64,000 nt of DNA, taken from the NCBI GenBank assembly GCA_040755755.1, contig JBFLZW010000036.1, positions 43,296-107,295 of the forward strand. Direction: 5' to 3'. Shown here in pieces: positions 36,368-44,541 of this stretch (within the stretch, counting starts at the first letter, position 1; each line of letters starts with the position of its first letter). Position numbers and translations under genes: made by a program. The stretch comes from a bacterium (lineage in GTDB: Bacteria; SZUA-182; DTGQ01). The notes beneath the pieces were generated by a model, which was not told the origin of the DNA, did no database searches, and saw nothing but the letters and a program-made list of their open reading frames with translations.

Positions 36368-38311
36368 ATGGATAACGCTGAATCCGATCGAGCCTGCACA
36401 TCCACGGCTGATGACCGGGAGGATATCCGGACCGACTGGCTTTGTGGTGGTCTTCCTGCGCTGAAAAACCTCCATACGCTGCCGGTTCTGCATGGCAGCA
36501 TGGAAATGGCCAGGGTGGCCTTACAGGCAATCAGGAAAGTGCAGCCGGATGTCGTCCTGCTTGAGTTTCCCGCAAACCTTGAGCTGCTGATGAAAAAGGC
36601 TGTCGCCCGGCTGCCGAATATTTCCGTGGTGGTTTTCCCTCCCCGCAAGGGTGAGAAGGGAGGGGCGAAGCGAGCGGTGTATTTCCTGATCGAGCCTGTG
36701 GACCCGATTTGTGCCGCGGCCTGGTTCTGCCATAAAAACAATATCCCGTTTCATGGGATCGACCGGGACCCCGATCCTGATTACCCGCCGGTCATCGACC
36801 TCCTGCCTGATCCGGCAGCTCTGGAATCTCTGGGGTATTCCCGGTATGTTCAACTTTCCCTGGGAATACTGATGCACGGGATTTCCCCTGCCTCTCTCAA
36901 TATCCGGCTGAAGCGGGAAAAAAAGGACCTTCAGCGGGATATCAGCATGGCCTGGCGGATTCAGCAGGAGATAGGGCGGGGCAGGCGGGTGCTTCTGGTA
37001 TGCGGCCTGGCCCACCTTGCGGGCATCAGACGCCAGCTTGGCAGGCAGATTTTTGCCCAGCCCCTGCCGGACCGGAAGAATCCGCAAAGCTATCTGGCCC
37101 GGTTACATCCGGACTGCCTGCCGGAGGTGATGTCCGAGATACCGGCTATTGAAGGTCTGTGGGCTCAGGCGATTCAGAGCGGGGAGGAGGGCTCTGCGAC
37201 CCGCCAGGATTACCAGGCAAGGCTCCTCGATATGGCTGCCAGGACCTACCGGGAAACCTGGCATGAAACTCTCACCCCCCAGCAGATCCAGGTCTTTAAC
37301 CGCTATGCTTATTCCTATGCGAGGGAGCAGGGGCGTCTGATCCTGGACCATTACGGCCTTCTGGTGGCTGCAAGAAACTGTCTGGGGGAAACCTTTTCCT
37401 ATGTTCTCTACCAGAAGAGCAGCCTCTATCCCTTTTATCGCCCTGACGGCCTGCCGGAGCTTTTCCTGCGGGCCGAAGACCTGCAACTGGGCTCGACCAG
37501 AGTCAGGTTCCGGCCCCGTCCCCCGAAGAAAGAAAAGCAGGCCAGGGATTTTGTCAAAAGAAAAGGCCGTGATCTTCAGCCGGAAAAGTGGAAGAACCAG
37601 GCCCTCCTGGGAGAGTGCTCCCATTGTCCGGAGGATCAAAAACTCAATGCCTTTACCGACCTTTTATGCAACAAGGCCACCGGCCTGCTGAATAAAAACA
37701 TCACCCGGATCGAGCCCTTCACCACCACCCTGGGAGAAGGGATTGACATCAGGGAGACAATCCAGCACTGGAAGATCAGGGGTGGACAGCAGATCTACAT
37801 CCGCCGTCAGGCGCCGTGCAAAGCGGCCGTAACCTCGGTCGTGGTCATTTTCCATGAGAGCTACCGGGACCGCGATTTTCCCTACCTGCGGACCTGGACC
37901 CGCGAGAGGTGGGAAGAGGTCGAGCGGGCTTTTTATGCCACCTCTCCACTCGACCATCCTATCGGGCCGCAGATCTTCCGCTGCGAATATGGCGGATTTC
38001 TGGCGAGCTACAACCGTCCGGGGCTTTCCGATATCTGGATCGATCCGGACTTCTCGTTCGCCTCCTGCCACGCCGAGCGGCTGCTCCTGGCCGGAGCCGC
38101 CTATTCGAATGAAAAAACCGTCCTCTACATAGCACCCAGCCCTCCCCGCAGGAGCATTGTCCGGATATGCGAGTTTCTGGGCAAGCGGGTAATCTACCTT
38201 GACCTGAGTCTCTATCCCCGCCAATACCTGGACCGCCTGCGGTTCTTTCATGTCCTTGGCAATCACCGGGTACGCGATTACGCCGAAGATTTCATCCATC
38301 CTCTGCGCTGA
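36368..38311 (+). CDS. TraB/DUF5682-like protein, putative MoxR partner
   Basis: The protein (about 647 aa) has an N-terminal domain resembling TraB/PrgY or DUF5682 proteins: LPVLHGSMEMARVALQAIRK, QPDVVLLEFPANLELLMKKA and later VLLVCGLAHLAGIRRQL, where His and Glu positions match the metal-binding pattern of that fold. The C-terminal 170 residues (VTSVVVIFHESYRDRDFPYL, CEYGGFLASYNRPGLSDIWI, AERLLLAGAAYS) are unrecognised. There is no signal peptide. MoxR genes beside DUF5682-type proteins are known in other bacteria, but the biochemical role is not. ATG 36368 is preferred over TTG 36359 because of spacing from AGGA. Confidence 0.65.
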   Translation: MDNAESDRACTSTADDREDIRTDWLCGGLPALKNLHTLPVLHGSMEMARVALQAIRKVQPDVVLLEFPANLELLMKKAVARLPNISVVVFPPRKGEKGGAKRAVYFLIEPVDPICAAAWFCHKNNIPFHGIDRDPDPDYPPVIDLLPDPAALESLGYSRYVQLSLGILMHGISPASLNIRLKREKKDLQRDISMAWRIQQEIGRGRRVLLVCGLAHLAGIRRQLGRQIFAQPLPDRKNPQSYLARLHPDCLPEVMSEIPAIEGLWAQAIQSGEEGSATRQDYQARLLDMAARTYRETWHETLTPQQIQVFNRYAYSYAREQGRLILDHYGLLVAARNCLGETFSYVLYQKSSLYPFYRPDGLPELFLRAEDLQLGSTRVRFRPRPPKKEKQARDFVKRKGRDLQPEKWKNQALLGECSHCPEDQKLNAFTDLLCNKATGLLNKNITRIEPFTTTLGEGIDIRETIQHWKIRGGQQIYIRRQAPCKAAVTSVVVIFHESYRDRDFPYLRTWTRERWEEVERAFYATSPLDHPIGPQIFRCEYGGFLASYNRPGLSDIWIDPDFSFASCHAERLLLAGAAYSNEKTVLYIAPSPPRRSIVRICEFLGKRVIYLDLSLYPRQYLDRLRFFHVLGNHRVRDYAEDFIHPLR

Positions 38312-38334
38312 TCCTTCTACGCACATGTTTCCAA

Positions 38335-38580
38335 TAGTTGAGAAGCCAACCTGGTAAAGCTTAACCAACAGCCAGAACCAGGTTTTGCGCCTATGCAGGT
38401 AACTGCATGGGTGAAGCGTAAACAGGGAGGCAGTAGGCCGTAATCCTTTGAGGGTAAAGGCGAGTCGGCTCCGAAAATGACAATCGTTGTGGAGCAAGCT
38501 GACGTGATTCAAGACACGGAAGGCAGCAACGAAGCCACCGTTAAGAGGTGAGATGGTGGAAACTCCACCGGGGTGTGTGG
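38335..38580 (+). ncRNA. Probable group II intron 5' RNA fragment
   Basis: The structured non-coding stretch contains GGTAAAGGCGAGTCGGCT, GTGGAGCAAGCTGACGTGA and CAGGGAGGCAG, which I associate with domain I of bacterial group II introns. No intron-encoded reverse transcriptase follows; instead an IS5 remnant is fused. It is therefore at most a truncated intron. A 38-bp part recurs inverted at 21239-21276. Recognition is from memory of the sequence style and should be treated as tentative. Confidence 0.4.
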
Positions 38581-38890
38581 CCACCCTCCAGGGTTGGGAG
38601 CATCATTTTCTTATCATGTCGATTGGCCCCATCTACTGCCACTCCTATCTTCCACTCCTGAAATCGATCATGCACCGTGTGGCTGCCCCAAGACATCGAG
38701 GCAATGATTCCCATTGACATCCAGTACGAAGGAGGTAAAATATAGCTCTCATAGCTTGACGATCATCCATCCGTGGTCGTCCTGCCTTCTTCTTGGGCTT
38801 TGGGGCGGGTAAGAGGGTTTCCATATGCTCCCATAGAATATCGGGAAGCTGATACAGAGAGGATATGCAACTGCTTTGCATTTCTATCAC
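38581..38890 (-). pseudogene. IS5-family transposase remnant
   Basis: Reading from 38890, the frame gives YQLPDILWEHMETLLPAPKP, KKKAGRPRMDDRQAMRAIFY and LRTGCQWESLPRCLGA, the N-terminal domain of IS5-type transposases. A frameshift follows, after which TVHDRFQEWK continues in another frame. It then jumps to GVAVDGANRHDKKMMLPTLE from the catalytic domain, so the middle is deleted. The element is inactive and ends at the intron-like fragment. Confidence 0.85.
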
Positions 38891-38939
38891 TTCCTTTATA
38901 TTTCATTGATTTATCCTCTCTAGTGTATCATACTTCCCG

Positions 38940-39258
38940 TTATTTTTTCGGCTCTAACTATCTTCACAAGATTGTCAAGGAGAGTTTACCCTGGGAAAGT
39001 TTGAAGCTGGTAGTGGTGGAAAACTTACAAGACCTCAAAAAAGGCAAACAACCCAAGAGAGGGAAAGCATTCCGAAAGACGCTCAGTAACTGGAATTATC
39101 GGGAGTTGCTGAGTATATTGCAGATGCGCTGTGAGGAAAACCGTGTTTTCTTCCGGTCGGTCAATCCCTGTAAAACCAGTCAGACATGGAGGCAACTATT
39201 CGAGATAGTCAGGAACTTTCTGGAAAGGCAGGGAATTTTACCGGGCAACAACCAATAA
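38940..39258 (+). pseudogene. TnpB (IS605 OrfB) remnant
   Basis: The frame encodes KLVVVENLQDLKKGKQPKRG, then FRKTLSNWNYRELLSILQMR and FFRSVNPCKTSQTW, the C-terminal RuvC-like part of IS200/IS605 TnpB proteins. The zinc-finger Cys pairs are missing (TSQTW in place of TSQTC) and the N-terminal two thirds are absent. It is a decayed fragment just upstream of the cobalamin riboswitch. Confidence 0.8.
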
Positions 39259-39299
39259 CATTGACCTATTGAGCGAAGCAACATGAATAAATCGTAATC

Positions 39300-39479
39300 G
39301 GGTAACAGGTTCCCCTTCGGGGATGCAAGAGGGAAGTTCGTGTAAGTCGAACATGGTCCCGCCGCTGTAATCGGGGACGAAATCTTCCACAAAGCCACTG
39401 TCTCTTTTGAACCAGACGGAGATGGGAAGGCGGAAGAAAGTAGAACGATCCGAAAGTCAGAAGACCTGCCTGTTATCGT
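39300..39479 (+). promoter_or_regulatory. Cobalamin riboswitch upstream of TonB receptor
   Basis: All hallmarks are visible: P1 arms GGTAACAGG and CCTGTTATC close the element. Inside are GATGCAAGAGGGAA, the GCCGCTGTAA segment, AAAGCCACTG, and the B12-box-type AGTCAGAAGACCTGCC. Adenosylcobalamin binding is expected to reduce expression of the receptor downstream. A TTGACC motif at 39261-39266 may be its -35 box. Confidence 0.95.
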
Positions 39480-39534
39480 TTTTCCAATCACCATTCTTCG
39501 GGGATTTGAGAATAAGGGTGAAGAAGCAGGGTGC

Positions 39535-39573
39535 AATCCTTAATGCGAAACGAAGCATTAAGGATTTTTTTTT
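39535..39573 (+). terminator. Riboswitch-linked intrinsic terminator
   Basis: AATCCTTAATGC pairs perfectly with GCATTAAGGATT across an eight-base loop, followed by nine T. It lies 55 bp after the aptamer and 138 bp before the receptor gene, so it is the likely off-switch. Confidence 0.93.
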
Positions 39574-39711
39574 GTTCTCTTCTTTTTCTCCCCACCAGGA
39601 AAGGAGGAAGACCGGCAGGAAAGTAATTCTTATGGGGATCAGCCATGATCTTATGGTTATGGCGCTGATTTTTAATGACTTCTACTATTTCTATTATCTA
39701 AGGAGAAAAAG

Positions 39712-41709
39712 ATGAGAAAGAATCTGTTCCGGGCCTGTATGCCCGCAGTTGTTCTGTTTTTCGTATTCACTCCTCCGGCTCTGGCCGGAGAGAAAGAGCA
39801 GCCTTCGGAAAAGTCCATTGTCCTGCCTGAAATCGTCGTGACCGCGACACGCAACCAGGAGAAAACCGCCAGAATCCCCTCGCAGGTTACGGTCATTACC
39901 GAAGAAGATATCCGGCAATCCCCTGCCCAGACTGTACCCGATCTGCTTCGCGACGGAGCGGGAATACAGGTCAAGGATTTTACGGGAAGCGGACGAACCA
40001 CCACGGTCGATCTTCGGGGATTCGGCGAGAGCGGGCCGCTGAATAACCTGGTTCTGGTCGATGGCCGCCGGGTTGATGAAATCGATATGAGCGGCGTTGA
40101 CTGGACTCAGATTCCGCTCGATCGAATCGAGCGGATCGAGGTTATCCAGGGCAGTTGCGGGGTTCTTTACGGCGACCGGGCTGTCGGGGGAGTCATTAAT
40201 ATCATCACCAAAAAAGGAGAAGGCCGGCCTTCCTTTTCCCTGGCCGGGCATTATGGCAGTTATCAGAACCATAAGGAAACCGTGGGAGCGAGCGGCTCAT
40301 CAGGCCCGTTCAGCTATTATGTCAATGCCGGATTCCAGGAAATGGACGGCTACCGGCAAAACAGCTTCACCCGGAATAAAACCACCGGCCTGAGACTATC
40401 CCTTACTTTCCCGGAGCGCTTTTCCTGTGATCTGACCGCAGGTTATAAGGAGGATAAGTATGGACTTGCCGGTTATCTGACTCAATCGGACCTGCAAACC
40501 TACAGCCGCTCTGGTTCCAGAAATCCCAAAAACTGGGCCAGTACGGATGAGTACTACTTCCATCTCACCCCGCAGGGTGATTTTGGAGACTTTGGCAATC
40601 TCAGGGTTTCACTCTCCTACCGGGACAAAAAACCGGATTCACATTGGATCGAATCAGATCCCAACTTTAATATCGTCATGAGCACCCACATCGAAAGATG
40701 GGGAATATTGCCCCAATATACCCTGAATACTTCATTTGCCGGATACACGAACACCCTCACCTGCGGCCTCGATTATTATAACGACCGTCTGGACGATACC
40801 CTGAACGACCTTGAGATCAGGAGAGATACAGCGGGCTATTATGCCCTCGATACTCAAGCCATAATTCCCGATCTCCTGCTGGCAACCCTCGGTTATCGGC
40901 AGGAGCAGGCAAGGTACAGATTTACTACGGCCGGGCCGGACGATGAGGCTGATCATGATATGGAAGCATTCCAGACTGGACTGGTCCTGGCCTACGCCAG
41001 TAACAGCAAGGCTTTTTTCTCCTTCGGTCAGTCCTTTCGCTTTCCGGCAACGGATGAGCTCTATTCGGCTTATTCCAGCCCCAGACTGAACAAGGACCTG
41101 AAGCCGCAGAAAACCAGGCAATATGATCTTGGCATCCAGCACAGCTTTGAGGACTGGCTGAGCCTTGGGGCTGACCTGTTCCTCATCGATACCTCGCAGG
41201 AAATCTTTTTCGATCCCTCGGAAGGATTTTTCGGTGCCAATACCAATTACCCCAAAACCCTCCGGTATGGTTCGGAAGTTAATGCCAAGGCTCTGCTGGG
41301 CCGGAAGATCAAGCTATCCGGCTCTTACACCTACCTTGATTCTCAACTGGATTCCGGGCCATATAAAGAGAGGGAAATTCCGGGGGTGGCCAAACATAAA
41401 GCACATCTTGGCGCCCATGCGGCCCTGTGGAGGTACTTCAGCCTGGATGTGCAGGGGCGCTGGGCAGGCAGCCAGTTTGGCATCTCGGACTGGAAAAATG
41501 AAGGAGAAAAGCAAAAAAGCTATGCCACGCTCGATACCCTGCTTCGCTTTAGCTGGAGGGGCTTCGATGCCTGGGCCGCAGTCAATAACCTGTTCAATGA
41601 GCAATATGACGAATACACCGGCTACAGCACCCGCCTCAGGGAGATGTACTACTATCCCTCACCGGAAAGAAACTATATGGCAGGAGTGTCTTACAAGATC
41701 AGCCTGTGA
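39712..41709 (+). CDS. btuB: TonB-dependent outer-membrane receptor, BtuB-like
   Basis: The 665-aa receptor has a signal peptide ending PPALAG. The plug domain starts EIVVTATRNQEKTARIPSQV and includes PDLLRDGAGIQVKDFTG, VDLRGFGE, LVLVDGRRV and IERIEVIQGSCGVLYGDRAVGGVINIITKKG. A 22-strand-type barrel follows, and the C-terminus YMAGVSYKISL ends in the aromatic/hydrophobic strand needed for outer-membrane insertion. The cobalamin riboswitch upstream makes vitamin B12 or another corrinoid the probable ligand. AAGGAG precedes the ATG. No TonB/BtuCDF genes are adjacent. The gene converges on cobT. Confidence 0.9.
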   Translation: MRKNLFRACMPAVVLFFVFTPPALAGEKEQPSEKSIVLPEIVVTATRNQEKTARIPSQVTVITEEDIRQSPAQTVPDLLRDGAGIQVKDFTGSGRTTTVDLRGFGESGPLNNLVLVDGRRVDEIDMSGVDWTQIPLDRIERIEVIQGSCGVLYGDRAVGGVINIITKKGEGRPSFSLAGHYGSYQNHKETVGASGSSGPFSYYVNAGFQEMDGYRQNSFTRNKTTGLRLSLTFPERFSCDLTAGYKEDKYGLAGYLTQSDLQTYSRSGSRNPKNWASTDEYYFHLTPQGDFGDFGNLRVSLSYRDKKPDSHWIESDPNFNIVMSTHIERWGILPQYTLNTSFAGYTNTLTCGLDYYNDRLDDTLNDLEIRRDTAGYYALDTQAIIPDLLLATLGYRQEQARYRFTTAGPDDEADHDMEAFQTGLVLAYASNSKAFFSFGQSFRFPATDELYSAYSSPRLNKDLKPQKTRQYDLGIQHSFEDWLSLGADLFLIDTSQEIFFDPSEGFFGANTNYPKTLRYGSEVNAKALLGRKIKLSGSYTYLDSQLDSGPYKEREIPGVAKHKAHLGAHAALWRYFSLDVQGRWAGSQFGISDWKNEGEKQKSYATLDTLLRFSWRGFDAWAAVNNLFNEQYDEYTGYSTRLREMYYYPSPERNYMAGVSYKISL

Positions 41710-41728
41710 GGTTGCCCGCTTGACGTCT

Positions 41729-41813
41729 GGCAGGGGGGAGGCTGGGTGGGGGTGATGGTTATTTTCATTCTCCTCATCGAAAAACAGGGAGCCCCCGACA
41801 CAGGGGCTCCCTG
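41729..41813. repeat. G-rich dispersed repeat, copy 2, with CAGGGAGCCCC hairpin
   Basis: The first about 60 bases match 32927-32986. The adjoining stem CAGGGAGCCCC / GGGGCTCCCTG (41785-41813) lies between two convergent genes and may stop transcription from either side. The same CAGGGGCTCCCTG motif appears inside both megasynthase genes. Confidence 0.85.
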
Positions 41814-41874
41814 CTGTGGCAGATGAATTCACAGCCTTGAGAGTTGTGCAGTAGTTTGGGATATGCTCGCTTTC

Positions 41875-42939
41875 TTACTCACTCGCCTGGGAAACCTCGG
41901 CTTCCTCAAAAGTGGCCATACCGGTCAGGATACCTGCAGCAGCTTCGACCAGATTCATAGCCAGAGCCGCTCCCGTGCCTTCTCCCAGCCGAAGATCAAG
42001 ATCCAGCAAGGGCTTTTTCCCCAGGGCTTCCAGGGCTTTTTTATGGCCCTGTTCCATGCTCTGATGGGCAGCGATCATATATCCGGCAGCATGAGGAGAG
42101 AGCCGATGGGCAATCAAAGCACCGGCCGTTGAAATAAATCCATCGATCAGAACCGGTTTTCTCAAAGAAGCAGCGCCAAGGATCATACCGGCAATACCGG
42201 CAATCTCAAACCCGCCTACTTTGGCGGCTACGTCCAGGGCATCCCGCGGGTCTGGCTGGTTCACTTCAATAACCTTTTTGACAACAGAGATTTTATGCTG
42301 CCACTGACGATCATCGATGCCGGTCCCTCGCCCGGTTACTTCCGCAGGCTGAAATCCGCCAAGAACAGCGATGATAGCACTGCTTGGGGTTGTATTGCCT
42401 ATGCCCATGTCCCCTGTGCCGAAGATATCGACTGCCGGTCCAAGCTCACGGGCTACCTCAATCCCGGCTTCCAGGCAGCGGACAGCCTGGTCGCGGCTCA
42501 TGGCTGCACCGTGGGCAATATTTCCTGTTCCAGAGCCCATATGCTTTGAGATAATCTTCCCATCCCTGACAAGATAGCTCAGATCGCCTGCTACTCCCAT
42601 ATCGACTACCACCACTCGGCTGCCCGTCAGCCGGGCAAGCACGTTAATGCCCGCTCCTCCTTCCACGAAATTCCTGACCATCTGGGCGGTTACTTCCTGC
42701 GGATATTTACTTACTCCTTCTGCGACCACTCCATGATCGGCGGCCATGATGACGATGGCTTTTCTCGTGGCTGGAGGATGGCTGGAGCGGGTTATGCCTG
42801 CCAGATCCTCAGCCAGGTCCATGAGGCGGCCAAGCGCCCAGAAGGGCATGGTGAGCTGGGAAAGACGCTCTCTCGCCCTGGCACGGGTAACCGGATCTTG
42901 AGGAACAATTTCTTTAAGGGTTGCTTCCAATAAATTCAT
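41875..42939 (-). CDS. cobT: CobT, nicotinate-nucleotide:dimethylbenzimidazole phosphoribosyltransferase
   Basis: CobT makes alpha-ribazole phosphate, the lower-ligand precursor of cobalamin, in the cytoplasm. Visible family segments are VIMAADHGVVAEGVSKYPQ, QMVRNFVEGGAGINVLAR, VVDMGVAGDL, FGTGDMGIGNTTPSSAI, and near the C-terminus LDLDLRLGEGTGAALAM with the catalytic Glu. The start at 42939 has AGGAG seven bases upstream; a longer frame to 42975 has no site. A cobalamin riboswitch and terminator precede it, so it is repressed when B12 is sufficient. No other cob genes are in the window, consistent with salvage plus remote synthesis. Confidence 0.96.
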   Translation of the reverse strand: MNLLEATLKEIVPQDPVTRARARERLSQLTMPFWALGRLMDLAEDLAGITRSSHPPATRKAIVIMAADHGVVAEGVSKYPQEVTAQMVRNFVEGGAGINVLARLTGSRVVVVDMGVAGDLSYLVRDGKIISKHMGSGTGNIAHGAAMSRDQAVRCLEAGIEVARELGPAVDIFGTGDMGIGNTTPSSAIIAVLGGFQPAEVTGRGTGIDDRQWQHKISVVKKVIEVNQPDPRDALDVAAKVGGFEIAGIAGMILGAASLRKPVLIDGFISTAGALIAHRLSPHAAGYMIAAHQSMEQGHKKALEALGKKPLLDLDLRLGEGTGAALAMNLVEAAAGILTGMATFEEAEVSQASE

Positions 42940-42973
42940 ATTCAAGCTCCTGCTCAATGTTATACTATCTATC

Positions 42974-43014
42974 AAAAAAAATCCCCGGACTCATTCTCAC
43001 ATAAGCCCGGGGAT
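42974..43014 (-). terminator. Riboswitch-linked terminator before cobT
   Basis: On the minus strand ATCCCCGG and CCGGGGAT form a GC-rich stem followed by eight T. It lies between the aptamer and the cobT start and is the expected transcriptional off-switch. Confidence 0.92.
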
Positions 43015-43084
43015 GCCGTTTTCCATCCTCGCTCTCCAGCATAACCACACCCTAATCCACGAGGGGTAATCATATATCTTCCCC

Positions 43085-43250
43085 ATTCACCGGCAGGTCT
43101 TCTGGCTTCCGGATCATCTTACTCACTGCGCCTTCCCACCCATCGAAGGCAGTGGCTTTGTGCAGTTTTCATCCCCGGTTACAGCGGCGGGTCCGCAATG
43201 GTTTTCCACCATTTTCCCTTGAAAGCCTTTCTCTGGCTTTTCCTGTGAAT
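43085..43250 (-). promoter_or_regulatory. Cobalamin riboswitch upstream of cobT
   Basis: Read on the minus strand, P1 arms ATTCACAGG and CCGGTGAAT enclose GGGAAAATGGTGG, GACCCGCCGCTGTAACCGG, AAAGCCACTG and AAGCCAGAAGACCTGCC. These are the conserved core of the B12 aptamer. Confidence 0.95.
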
Positions 43251-43489
43251 CATATTTCGATAAATTATAAAATATATGCCATTCAGTGTCAAGGAAAAAG
43301 AATACTCACAGACCAAACTGATGGGAGCGACTATAACACTCCTCCCTCATCGATAAAGGGAAATGGGAAACATCTGTGAGCTTCTCACAACGAGAGGCGG
43401 GGTTTGCCCCCGCCTGTGTGTCGATGCCAATATCAATAATCTTCGGATAAGCCGCTTATCCTGCAAGACCAGAGCCAGCCAGGATAAAA

Positions 43490-44203
43490 TCAGCGGGCAC
43501 CGGTAAGCCTGACGTTATCAAAATCCACGATAGGATTGCCTTGCGCTCCTGGTTGTTCATCCACGGCGAATACTCCGACCATACCGGATAGATACGGAGC
43601 GCTGTCCTTGATGGTTTTCAATGCCGTGCCATTGACGGAAAATTCTATCGTCGGCCCGTTGCAGACCACTTTCAGGGTATTCCATACCTTGAGCCCCTGC
43701 TTGACAGCAGGACTCGTGGTCCAGGGTATCATCTCGTACCCGTTGCGTCCGTCAAACTTAAAGGCGCTGTAATAGCCGCTGCTCGCTATGGCAAATACAT
43801 AAAAATTGCCCGTGTTACTCAACCGGAAAACCATACCCTGGGAGGCATCCGGATTGCCCTGCATCCGCCGAACATCGAGCTGATAGGTAAAGTTATCAAA
43901 AGGAGCATTATAGCAACTGGCCCTCAAGGCTCCTGCGCCACTACCCGCCATTCGGTAAACACTGTCCGTAAAAGACCATACCCCTGACTCGTCGTCGATC
44001 CAGTTTTCAGCCCGGCCACGGTCAAAGTCTTCAAAAAACCCATCCCCGGCAAGCACCTCCCCAGCGGAGGCAAGGGTATCCGAATTGTTCGCATTCTCAA
44101 CCATGAGTTGAGCGCCGGCGTTCCCGGCAATGAATGCCCAAAAGGAGATACCAGCCAGGATCAAGCACAATTTTTTTAGAGCCGTACCTTTGAAATACAT
44201 CAT
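43490..44203 (-). CDS. Secreted LamG/concanavalin-like domain protein
   Basis: The protein (about 237 aa) has a signal peptide (LKKLCLILAGISFWAFIAGN) and a single beta-sandwich of the LamG / DUF1080 (3-keto-disaccharide hydrolase-like) type: FFEDFDRGRAENWID, VYRMAGSGAGAL, FTYQLDVRRMQGNPDASQGM and the closing PIVDFDNVRLTG. It probably binds glycan or another surface ligand; no catalytic residues were recognised. The start at 44203 is chosen for spacing from AAAGGAGG; ATG 44209 is too close. Confidence 0.78.
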   Translation of the reverse strand: MMYFKGTALKKLCLILAGISFWAFIAGNAGAQLMVENANNSDTLASAGEVLAGDGFFEDFDRGRAENWIDDESGVWSFTDSVYRMAGSGAGALRASCYNAPFDNFTYQLDVRRMQGNPDASQGMVFRLSNTGNFYVFAIASSGYYSAFKFDGRNGYEMIPWTTSPAVKQGLKVWNTLKVVCNGPTIEFSVNGTALKTIKDSAPYLSGMVGVFAVDEQPGAQGNPIVDFDNVRLTGAR

Positions 44204-44541
44204 ACGCATTCCTCCTTTAAGTGGCCTATCTTGAAAGTACTAGGTTACCAAGATGGCGGATGTTTAGTACATTTTTTAGAACAGATTTTATGGCTTTTAT
44301 ACTTATTATCCAAGTAATTAATATGTAAAATAGGTCGGAACTATAAGTAAGAAATATCTACTTCGGCAGGTCTATACATCTCTGTATGCAGGAAACTGAG
44401 GCAGGCATGGGGGCGGCAGACACGGGCCGGCTTTCCGGTCAGGCTGGATGGCTGGATATTATCCGGTATCCATCGTCAGGGGCGCCCTGGTGAAAAGGGC
44501 GCCCCTTCGTAGTGAGCAATAATGAGCGATGAGGAGAAACC
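44204..44541. other. 338-bp intergenic region with a GGGGCGCCC hairpin
   Basis: No gene is supported. At about 44476-44505 a strong inverted repeat (GGGGCGCCCT / AGGGCGCCCC) lies downstream of the beta-propeller gene on the minus strand and may end its transcript, though no T-run follows. Confidence 0.55.

Noticed and set aside
37664..38584. Minus-strand frame of 306 codons across the end of the TraB-like gene and the intron-like fragment
   Set aside because: It merges antisense of a real gene with noncoding sequence; it has no ribosome site or protein motif.
39631..39714. Possible 27-residue leader peptide between riboswitch terminator and TonB receptor
   Set aside because: A start and stop exist and the stop overlaps the receptor start, but there is no clear ribosome site or conserved feature, and the riboswitch already explains control.
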